Assembly: GCA_031411235.1 (NCBI GenBank)
Contig: JANOAR010000295.1
Coordinates: 1 to 40,371 of the forward strand
Reading direction: 5' to 3'
Source: JANOAR01 sp031411235
GTDB lineage: Bacteria > Verrucomicrobiota > Verrucomicrobiia > Verrucomicrobiales > Verrucomicrobiaceae
DNA: 40,371 bases
The notes under the pieces are model-generated. The model was not told where the DNA came from and made no database searches. It worked only from the letters and a program-made list of their open reading frames with translations. Of the stretch, positions 34,925-40,371 are shown piece by piece. A program made the position numbers and the translations under genes. Positions within the stretch are counted from its first letter, which is position 1, and each line of letters starts with the position of its first letter.

Positions 34925-35389
34925 CTAGCTGGCGATGCGTTTTTTGGCGAGGGTGGTGTCGTTGCTTTTTTGAATGGTGGCTGGGGCTTGGGACGTGGCG
35001 GCTTCGTCTTCAGCAGTGAGCTTGGCTGCGGCGACTTGGGCGAGGATGCGGGCGGAGATGACGGGGCGCTTGCGGCGCAGGAGGGCATGGATCTCGCGCA
35101 TGGGGTTCCAATCTTTGGGTTTGGCTATGCCCTTGCTGAACCACTGGAGGCCCAGGGTGACCCAGGTGGCTCGCCACTGCTCATAGGTGATGCCTTGGAC
35201 GTCGTCGGAGTAGCCTGATTCGTAGCCGCAGGCGGGGCAGATTTCATGGGACGCGCCGCCTGAGGTGGTGCGCTGGGGGTTGGCGAGTTGGCGGTAGCCG
35301 CAGACGGCGCAGACGCAGTTGTTGGATTGTGTTTTATGAGTGTTCACGAGTGTGTATTTGGTTGGTAGCTTATCGATTGTTAAATTCAT
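34925..35389 (-). CDS. Small zinc-ribbon protein, candidate immunity protein
   Basis: A 154-residue cytoplasmic protein (no signal peptide). Four cysteines in two pairs (Cys27 and Cys30 in CAVCGY, Cys51 and Cys54 in CPACGY), plus Cys25, form a zinc ribbon. It is followed by YSDDVQGITYEQWRATWVTLG and PKDWNPM, a pattern resembling cysteine-rich CPCC-type proteins that occur beside polymorphic toxins. The C-terminal 50 residues are polar, Ala/Lys/Thr-rich. The ATG at 35389 lies inside the end of the upstream gene (20-base overlap), so the pair is co-translated. That upstream gene encodes a secreted protein with a toxin-like end, so an immunity role is plausible; this is inference, as the same fold occurs in unrelated proteins. 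Confidence 0.55.
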   Translation of the reverse strand: MNLTIDKLPTKYTLVNTHKTQSNNCVCAVCGYRQLANPQRTTSGGASHEICPACGYESGYSDDVQGITYEQWRATWVTLGLQWFSKGIAKPKDWNPMREIHALLRRKRPVISARILAQVAAAKLTAEDEAATSQAPATIQKSNDTTLAKKRIAS

Positions 35390-36143
35390 TGGGCGTGATG
35401 CTGCGACCTGGTTGCCGTTGCCAGTAGCTGGGGCTGCCAGGTTTGAAGAAGGTCTTGGCGGTGCCGTCGCGGTTGTAGGCGGCGAAGGTGCCTGTTTTCC
35501 CATCCCATACGCGCAGGGTGCCGTCGCGGTCGAGTTTCATGGGGAGGGTGTCGCGTTTGGCACGTTGCAGGAAGTGCCAAGCTTGGGCGGCATAGTCGTC
35601 GGGGGACTTGGCTTGGAAGTCGTGCCCGTGGCGGTCGTAGTGATCCTGGAGGCTGCCGAGGTAGCCCCAGGTGTCTCGGGTGGGCGGTGCCTTGGGCAAG
35701 GAGGCAGCTTTGGCGGGTAGGGCGCTGCTGTTACTTGTCGCGGTGGTGGGCGCGGCTCTCGGTGTCGTGGTGCTGGTGGCGGTAGCGGTGCCGCTGCCGA
35801 GACTGAAACTGCCGCTGCCGAGCTTTTCTCGGGCACTGGCTATGGCGAAGTGATAGGTGAGGCTAGGCTGGAGGTTTTCTATCGTGACGCTGTGCTGCTG
35901 GGCGAGAAATCCAGAGGCACGCTGGTCGAGGAAGTCGGGCTTGGTGCCGTAGTTGACCTTGCTGCCACAGACGACGTCAGTAGTCCAGGTGATGGTGGCT
36001 TTGCCTTCTTGGATGAGGACTTTGGGGCCTTCGGTGAGGGTCAAGGCGCTGGCAGGCGCAACAAGGGCTAACAATGACAGAACGATGCCGCAGATGGCGG
36101 AGGTCGTACGGTGGAGGAGAAGAAATGTCATGAGGTAGCCCAT
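35370..36143 (-). CDS. Secreted FN3-like protein with a toxin-like C-terminal domain
   Basis: A 257-residue protein with a signal peptide (from MGYLMTFLLL to about residue 33; a second ATG at 36131 also works). Next is one fibronectin-type-3-like domain (about 40-105, KVLIQEGKATITWTTD and LQPSLTYHFAIASARE), a Ser/Thr/Ala-rich linker (about 110-160), and a compact C-terminal domain (about 165-257) with YDRHGHDFQAKSPDDYAAQA, RVWDGKTGTFAAYNRDGT and KTFFKPGSP. This His-rich start and the 'YN..TGTF..YN.DGT..T.FKP' ending resemble the C-terminal RNase-type domains of polymorphic toxins, as I recall them. The frame extends far upstream but not as protein-like sequence. The AT-rich 77 bases upstream (36144-36220) can hold a promoter. 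Confidence 0.6.
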   Translation of the reverse strand: MGYLMTFLLLHRTTSAICGIVLSLLALVAPASALTLTEGPKVLIQEGKATITWTTDVVCGSKVNYGTKPDFLDQRASGFLAQQHSVTIENLQPSLTYHFAIASAREKLGSGSFSLGSGTATATSTTTPRAAPTTATSNSSALPAKAASLPKAPPTRDTWGYLGSLQDHYDRHGHDFQAKSPDDYAAQAWHFLQRAKRDTLPMKLDRDGTLRVWDGKTGTFAAYNRDGTAKTFFKPGSPSYWQRQPGRSITPNEFNNR

Positions 36144-36220
36144 TAGGACTACGTCACTCAATTTACGTTCGATGCGCAAGATTACATTTTTAGACTTTCG
36201 GCCAATTTTTTTGCCTTGCT

Positions 36221-36619
36221 TTATTCGGTAGTGATCACGAGTTCGGCGAAGCCGGTGCGTGCATCGTGTTCGCGATGAAAGGCGAGTCCGTCGAGGACGC
36301 CGATGACGATTTCTGCGGTGGTGTGGATGATGCTGCCTTCTTTGAGATGCCCGCCGAGGGTGTGGCCTTTGGCGTCGCTGACGGCGAGGTGGAGGTGGGA
36401 GCCGCCGAAGCTGGCGAGGGTGCCGGTGAGGTTGACGATTTCCAAGGGGCCGCGGATGGTGGTGATGTCGCCATGGCCAGCGTAGCGGAGCTTGGCGACG
36501 TCGAGGCTGCCGACGCAGGAGAGAACGCAGGCGGCACGCCAACTTCTCTCCCAGCAGAGGCGGTCGAGGCGTTGCTTGAGGTCTTCTCCGGGGTTGAAAC
36601 GAATGGCGTAGATTTGCAT
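36221..36619 (-). CDS. PPC/DUF296-domain protein
   Basis: A 132-residue protein made of one PPC domain (plants and prokaryotes conserved, DUF296), a trimeric fold. It starts MQIYAIRFNPGEDLKQRLDRL, has ACVLSCVGSLDVAKLRYA, and the metal-site region GGSHLHLAVSD...GGHL with His residues typical of the family. In plants the domain sits in AT-hook proteins; in bacteria its role is unknown. The ATG at 36619 is directly supported by homology. It starts 13 bases after the L,D-transpeptidase gene, so it is in the same operon. The stop is 77 bases before the FN3-toxin-like gene on the same strand. Confidence 0.9.
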   Translation of the reverse strand: MQIYAIRFNPGEDLKQRLDRLCWERSWRAACVLSCVGSLDVAKLRYAGHGDITTIRGPLEIVNLTGTLASFGGSHLHLAVSDAKGHTLGGHLKEGSIIHTTAEIVIGVLDGLAFHREHDARTGFAELVITTE

Positions 36620-36632
36620 AGGAGTGGGAGGG

Positions 36633-37214
36633 CTAGCGGATGTCGATTGTTGCGTGGGCTGGCAAGCTGGCAAGCACTTCCAACAGGTCTTCGCGACGCA
36701 GGGCGATGCAGCCTGCGGTGCCGGGGTAGCCGGGGCGGGCGATGTGGAGGAAGATGGCGCTGCCTCTGCCAGGGATGATGGGCTGGTCGTTCCAGCCGAT
36801 GACGGCAAAGATGTCGTAGAGGTCGTCGTCGCGCCAGAGTCGCTCGTGGCTGGCGGGGTGAGGGAGGGTGATGGGTTGGTTGTAGTCGGGGTGGCTGGCG
36901 TCGTCGCACCAGCCGTCGGTGGCGGTGAGGGGCTGGATGGGCAATCTCGTGTGGGGCGGGGTGGCGAGTTTGTCGGGCCGGTAATAGACTCGGCGGAGGG
37001 TGAAAATGCCGGCTGGGCTGCGACCGTCGCCTTCGTGTTTGTCGCTGGAGATGCCGCTTCTACCGATGGCGCAGGGGTAGGTTTTACCCGCGCAGGTGAG
37101 GCTGTGGTTGCGGACGAGGAGGGTGGCTGGTGCGGTGAGGTGCTGAAGGCCAAGCCAAGCGATGAGAGCTGCGACGATGAGGCTGCTGAGGAGGAGGCTC
37201 TGGCGACGTGTCAT
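36633..37214 (-). CDS. L,D-transpeptidase-like protein (YkuD fold)
   Basis: A 193-residue protein with an N-terminal membrane anchor or signal (about 7-27). The catalytic core is the YkuD-like fold of the COG3786 branch: GDGRSPAGIFTL at about 63-74, and H157 and C169 in IFLHIARPGYPGTAGCIAL, where the Cys takes the acyl-enzyme role and the His activates it. L,D-transpeptidases cross-link peptidoglycan or attach proteins to it; this branch is less well characterised. It lies between ftsW (43 bases upstream) and the PPC-domain gene, so a cell-wall role is consistent. The frame is complete. Confidence 0.85.
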   Translation of the reverse strand: MTRRQSLLLSSLIVAALIAWLGLQHLTAPATLLVRNHSLTCAGKTYPCAIGRSGISSDKHEGDGRSPAGIFTLRRVYYRPDKLATPPHTRLPIQPLTATDGWCDDASHPDYNQPITLPHPASHERLWRDDDLYDIFAVIGWNDQPIIPGRGSAIFLHIARPGYPGTAGCIALRREDLLEVLASLPAHATIDIR

Positions 37215-37257
37215 GCGGGCTGAAGGTGGCGGGTGGGTGCTTCAGCGAGGTGGCGCA

Positions 37258-38523
37258 TTACCCGAGGGCGGTCTCGCCTTGGGGTTCGACTTCGATCTCG
37301 ACGAGGCCTTGGTCGAGCTTGGGAGTCCAGCGTTTGTTGCGGTTGATGTTGGGCAAGTCGGAGCGCGAGAGGTGGACGCCTTGGCGGTGGATGTTGCAGA
37401 GGATGCCGATGCTGATCATGGCCATGATGAGGCTGGTGCCGCCGTAGCTGACGAAGGGGAGGGGGAGTCCTTTGTTGGGCAGGATGCCGGTGGTGACGCC
37501 CATGTTCATGAGCCCTTCGAGGCCGAGCAGGGTGGAGAGGCCGAAGCCGAGTAGTTTGCCAAAGCGATCGGGGGCGTAGCAGGCGATGCACATGCCGCTG
37601 ATGACGATAAGGACGAAGGCGAGGACGACGAGGAGGGTGCCACGCAGGCCGAGTTCTTCGCCAGCCATGGGGAGGATGAAGTCGGTATGGGCTTCGGGGA
37701 GGGAGTACATTTTCACACGTCCCTGGCCGGGGCCGACGCCGGTGAGCCCACCTGAACCGAAGGCGAGGGCGGAGTTGCGTTGCTGGCGATTGCTGTCGTC
37801 GAGTTCCTTGCGCTGTTGCTCGGTGAGGGTGCTAAGGTCGATGTACTGGGCGAGGACGGGCACTTGCGAAGCGAAGGCCTTGGCTCGGTGCATACGGTTG
37901 GGGGTGAACTTGATGGCGAGGACGAGGGAGACGAGGGCCACGGTGGCGATGATGGGCATGTAGCGCATTCTGGCTCCTGCGACGGTCATTAAACAGGCAC
38001 CCACGCCGACGGTGATGATGGCGGAGCCGAGATCCATCTCGCCGCCGATGAGGCCGACGATGATGAGCATGAGGCAGAAGGGCAGGACGAAGCCGCGCCA
38101 GAAGGTGGTCGTATAGAATTCATTGCGGGCGTAGTAGCCTGCGAGGAGGATGCAGAGGGCGATCTTGGCATATTCCGAGGGCTGAAGGCGGATGCCATGA
38201 ATGCCTAAGGTGTCGAGGCCAATCCAGCGTGAGGCTCCATTGACGCGCTGCCCAACGCCGGGGACGTAGCAGAGGATGAGGGTGACGATGGCGAGGCTGA
38301 AGAAATACCAGCGCCATTCGAGGAGCTTCTGATACGGCAGCATACAACAGCCCGAACCACAGAGGACACCAAGGAGGATCCAGATGAGTTGCCGCTTGAC
38401 GGTGTAGTAGTTTTCACCGCCCCCCTCGGGCGTGTAGTAGCTGGCGCTGGCTAACATGACGATGCCCAGGACAAGCAGGAGCATGACCGAGGCGATGAGG
38501 AAGATGTTGGTGCGTCGGGCCAT
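37258..38523 (-). CDS. ftsW: Cell division protein FtsW (SEDS glycosyltransferase)
   Basis: A 421-residue SEDS-family protein with about ten membrane helices. FtsW polymerises septal peptidoglycan together with its class B PBP at the divisome. Family motifs seen: RWIGLDTLGIHGIRLQPSEYAK (about 95-115), GGEMDLGSA (about 160-170) and PEAHTDFILPMAGEELG (about 275-292), and the C-terminal GLPLPFVSYGGTSL (about 352-366). A soluble stretch of about 65 residues between helices (KAFASQVPVLAQYIDLSTLTEQQRK...) is longer than in E. coli. I favour FtsW over RodA because of the LysM/L,D-transpeptidase neighbours and the motif details, but cannot exclude SpoVE- or RodA-type function. The start is the ATG at 38523. 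Confidence 0.9.
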   Translation of the reverse strand: MARRTNIFLIASVMLLLVLGIVMLASASYYTPEGGGENYYTVKRQLIWILLGVLCGSGCCMLPYQKLLEWRWYFFSLAIVTLILCYVPGVGQRVNGASRWIGLDTLGIHGIRLQPSEYAKIALCILLAGYYARNEFYTTTFWRGFVLPFCLMLIIVGLIGGEMDLGSAIITVGVGACLMTVAGARMRYMPIIATVALVSLVLAIKFTPNRMHRAKAFASQVPVLAQYIDLSTLTEQQRKELDDSNRQQRNSALAFGSGGLTGVGPGQGRVKMYSLPEAHTDFILPMAGEELGLRGTLLVVLAFVLIVISGMCIACYAPDRFGKLLGFGLSTLLGLEGLMNMGVTTGILPNKGLPLPFVSYGGTSLIMAMISIGILCNIHRQGVHLSRSDLPNINRNKRWTPKLDQGLVEIEVEPQGETALG

Positions 38524-38581
38524 GAGGGAAGGACTATAATGAATGATGAATTCAGTGGCGAAGACCCTTCAGACCTACGGC

Positions 38582-39634
38582 TCATGGAATCACTAAAGCG
38601 CGCCCTGGAGCTAGCCTTGTGGGGTCTTTGATGTTGTTGGCCTTTTGCAGAGCTTCGAGGGAGACTTTGTGCTTCCTGGAAAGGCTGTAGAGGGTGTCGC
38701 CTTTGGCCATGGTGATGCGGGTGCCACTGGTGCTTTTTTTCGTGCTGGCGACTTCGGTCGGTTTCTTGGTGGGGGTGGCTTTTTTGCTGGGAGGCTCTTC
38801 GGCTTGCTTTTTGACGACGGGAGCTTTGCGCTCATCATTCTCAAGGGCACGGCGAGTTGCCGATGGGGTGGGGACGGGCCGGGGTTGGGGGGCGATGGTG
38901 CGGCGTGGTTCTTCGTTGGCTTGTTTGGCGATGGTTTTGGTGGCCGCTGGGGGGGCTTGTCTCGCGGGTGCTGGGGCTTCGTTTTTCGTGATCGCTGCGG
39001 GGGTGCTCAGAGGGCGGGTGACGGTGAGCAATTTGGGCTCTGGGGCGGGTGTGGGGGCGGGAGGCGGGGAAATGGAGTTGGCCACGGGGACGAGGGCTGC
39101 GACGTTGGTGGGGGTCACGGGGATGGCCGCTGGTACTTTGGCGGGAACGGTAGCAGGGGCAGCTGCGGTGGGCGGTGGGAGGGCGAGGCGCACGCCTGGC
39201 TGGATGGTGGTGCCACCGTTTTTGTCGAGCTGATTCAGGGTGATGAGTGCGGCTTTGTCCACGCTGTGCTGAGCGGCGATGGAGTCGAGGGTATCGTGGG
39301 AGACGACGAGGTGACTGCTGCTCGTGGTGATACTGCTCGCTGGTGTGGGCAGCGAAGGGGCGAGGGCTGTCGCTGCGGGCCTAGTTGCCGTCGTCGCGCT
39401 GCTGCGCTGCAAGGCGGAGGGCTTGCTACTGGATGAGCTGTCGCCGACAAAATCGTAGAGTATGATGCCGCCGATGACGAAGACATGGATGAGGAGCATG
39501 ACAATGAACATGCGCCCCAGGCCGTTGTTGGGCTCATGCTGAGTCCATTCGCTTTCTTGGGTGACGTTGGCCGCGACACGATGACGCTCACGCTCGATCA
39601 TATTCAGCACGGAGGATTTGGATTTCTTGCTCAT
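38582..39634 (-). CDS. LysM-domain membrane protein
   Basis: A 350-residue bitopic membrane protein, first of the cell-wall operon. About 40 basic cytoplasmic residues precede one membrane helix (about 43-64, FIVMLLIHVFVIGGIILYDFV). A first LysM-like domain follows at about 108-152 (LVVSHDTLDSIAAQHSVDKAALI), then a long Pro/Ala/Lys-rich linker (about 155-300), and a C-terminal LysM domain (about 306-350, KGDTLYSLSRKHKVSLEALQKANN). LysM domains bind peptidoglycan, so the protein would tether the inner membrane to the wall. The ATG at 39634 is used; 25 more codons upstream look non-coding. ftsW starts 58 bases after this stop. Confidence 0.88.
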   Translation of the reverse strand: MSKKSKSSVLNMIERERHRVAANVTQESEWTQHEPNNGLGRMFIVMLLIHVFVIGGIILYDFVGDSSSSSKPSALQRSSATTATRPAATALAPSLPTPASSITTSSSHLVVSHDTLDSIAAQHSVDKAALITLNQLDKNGGTTIQPGVRLALPPPTAAAPATVPAKVPAAIPVTPTNVAALVPVANSISPPPAPTPAPEPKLLTVTRPLSTPAAITKNEAPAPARQAPPAATKTIAKQANEEPRRTIAPQPRPVPTPSATRRALENDERKAPVVKKQAEEPPSKKATPTKKPTEVASTKKSTSGTRITMAKGDTLYSLSRKHKVSLEALQKANNIKDPTRLAPGRALVIP

Positions 39635-39913
39635 GGTGGGGGTGGGTGAGGTGAAGGCCGAATGGCGGATTTTAGCGACTGAAGCACAGGATATTAAAAA
39701 AGTCAGCAAAAGTTAACTAAATTAATGAGTGGGGGCACTATCGCTGATGGGACGGTGCCGGAGCGGGTATTCCCAGGCTTTGACATGCACTCGCGCACAC
39801 GAGCCTGAGCGCTTGCCGCTGGCTCTGTCTCGGCTTGCCGATTGGCTTGGCCTAAGGTGTGAGCTTCCTTCGTTTATGCAGACACGGAAAGCAGGGTTAA
39901 CAACCCAAGCAGC
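39635..39913. other. Region between the LysM gene and the insertion sequence
   Basis: 279 bases with no convincing gene. The first 90 bases are AT-rich and may hold the promoter of the LysM-ftsW operon. TGAGTGGGGGCACT at 39726-39739 has the TGA start of some IS3-family inverted repeats and could be the left end of the element, but it lies unusually far from orfA and I cannot compare it with the right end. GGGTT-AAC-AACCC (39894-39906) just before orfA is a small hairpin. Confidence 0.4.
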
Positions 39914-40231
39914 ATGAACACAACAGCCCAATCTCAAGTGACCCAAAACAAAGTGAAGCGGCGTCAGTATGACGAGCCGTTCAAACGCGACGCCGTCGCC
40001 CTCCTGGAGGGCGGGCGCGGAGCGACCCAGCTCGCTCGCGAGCTAGGTATCTCGCAGTGGAACCTGCGCGACTGGAAGGAACTCTACGGTGCTGGCAGCG
40101 CCGTAGTGAGTCCCAAGGCGCGTAGCGCCGCTGGGACGAACGCAGGCGCTGCCAGCACCGTAGCGTTGGCCGTGGCCCTCGCCGACCTGCGCCGCGAACT
40201 CGACGCCACCATCCGCCAGCGCGACATTTAA
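39914..40231 (+). CDS. IS3-family transposase OrfA, early stop at the slippery site
   Basis: A 105-residue protein. A helix-turn-helix covers about residues 12-58 (RRQYDEPFKRDAVALLEGG, ATQLARELGISQWNLRDWK). A Ser/Ala/Gly/Val-rich segment (about 59-85) is encoded by the palindrome at 40085-40162. A short helix follows (ALADLRRELDATIRQRDI). IS3 OrfA normally continues 'LKKALAI', and here the frame after the TAA does encode KKALAIVSQE in the same frame; so a single T-to-A change (TTA Leu to TAA) appears to have made the stop at 40229-40231. That stop lies just before the slippery run, so it should block the frameshift that makes OrfAB. Confidence 0.85.
   Translation: MNTTAQSQVTQNKVKRRQYDEPFKRDAVALLEGGRGATQLARELGISQWNLRDWKELYGAGSAVVSPKARSAAGTNAGAASTVALAVALADLRRELDATIRQRDI
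40085..40162. repeat. Nested palindrome inside orfA
   Basis: The 18-base arms 40085-40102 (TACGGTGCTGGCAGCGCC) and 40145-40162 are exact reverse complements. The 42 bases between them contain a second pairing, GTCCCA with TGGGAC, enclosing GGCGC-GTA-GCGCC. The whole 78-base stretch keeps the reading frame and gives orfA the residues YGAGSAVV...GAASTV. It looks like a REP-like palindrome that entered the IS gene and was kept in frame. Confidence 0.85.
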
Positions 40232-40371
40232 AAAAAAGCCTTGGCCATCGTCTCCCAGGAACCTGCGAGCGCTACACGCTGATCAACGAACTCCGCCACG
40301 ACCACCCCACCATGAACATCCGAGAAGCCTGCACCACCCTGGAAGTCAGCCCCAGCGGCTACTATGCCCAT
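40231..40371 (+). CDS. Start of IS3-family transposase OrfB (-1 frame, partial)
   Basis: In the frame -1 relative to orfA the sequence is open from the A run to the window edge and encodes CERYTLINELRHDHPTM..., REACTTLEVSPSGYYAH, the conserved beginning of IS3 OrfB (HTH_21 region, with the SxSGYYA motif). The rve catalytic DDE part lies outside. It has no clear start of its own other than an ATG at 40312, so it depends on frameshifting from orfA, which the early stop there may prevent. Confidence 0.75.

Larger units (their letters stand above)
39914..40371 (+). mobile_element. IS3-family insertion sequence, cut by the window edge
   Basis: The region encodes an OrfA-type transposase protein with a helix-turn-helix and the start of OrfB in the -1 frame, the standard IS3 arrangement in which OrfAB is made by frameshifting on an A-rich slippery run (here A8 at 40230-40237). 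The right part lies outside the window. The left boundary cannot be set with confidence. Confidence 0.85.

Noticed and set aside
35370..36542. Extended Arg/Pro-rich N-terminus of the FN3-toxin-like protein (frame open to 36542)
   Set aside because: That stretch overlaps the PPC-domain gene on the same strand in another frame, while a signal peptide begins at 36143.
39722..39946. Minus-strand frame of 74 codons at the edge of the IS
   Set aside because: It overlaps orfA and its upstream region and has no recognisable features.

Overview
The window most resembles the chromosome of a Verrucomicrobiota bacterium (Verrucomicrobiaceae-like). This is inferred, not proven. The DNA is GC-rich, most starts lack an obvious Shine-Dalgarno sequence, the gene families (ThuA, DUF3592, Uma2, prepilin clusters, large hybrid kinases) fit that phylum, and intergenic DNA carries short-period repeats built on AACATCG, GGTGAAC and CCATCTT and several long palindromes. 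No rRNA, tRNA or CRISPR array was seen.

Layout. 1-7.8 kb: the end of a membrane protein, a secreted ThuA-domain protein, a DUF3592 membrane protein, tilS, a DoxX-like protein, a cupin, and an overlapping pair of ABC exporter half-transporters with the sequence signature of asymmetric heterodimers. 7.8-15.6 kb: one minus-strand cluster that begins at a near-consensus promoter and runs through four prepilin-like genes, a GspE/PilB ATPase, a receiver-only response regulator and a large hybrid histidine kinase. No secretin, GspF/PilC or prepilin peptidase lies beside it. 15.8-23 kb: transaldolase, an IscA-HscB pair in which HscB lacks its HPD motif, a Uma2 nuclease-like protein, an MFS transporter, a probable gene remnant, a small secreted Lys/Ala-rich protein and hflX.

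23.2-31 kb: a secreted protein with an extremely acidic, calcium-repeat-like tail, then a plus-strand operon for a TolC-like lipoprotein, a periplasmic adaptor and a MacB/LolD-type ATPase (no permease gene beside it), followed by lnt. 31-36.2 kb: an ECF sigma factor with a membrane anti-sigma-like partner, a membrane-anchored SNase-like protein with a degenerate active site, a secreted protein of unknown function, and an overlapping gene pair (secreted FN3 plus toxin-like C-terminal domain, then a small zinc-ribbon protein) that may be an effector and its immunity protein. 36.2-39.6 kb: a cell-wall group (LysM protein, FtsW, L,D-transpeptidase) with a PPC-domain protein. 39.9 kb to the end: the left part of an IS3-family insertion sequence whose orfA has a stop codon at the frameshift region and a nested palindrome in its coding sequence.

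The most promising leads are the candidate toxin/immunity pair (34.9-36.1 kb), the self-contained prepilin/ATPase/two-component cluster (7.8-15.6 kb), the HPD-less HscB, and the intergenic 7-bp-period repeats and palindromes.
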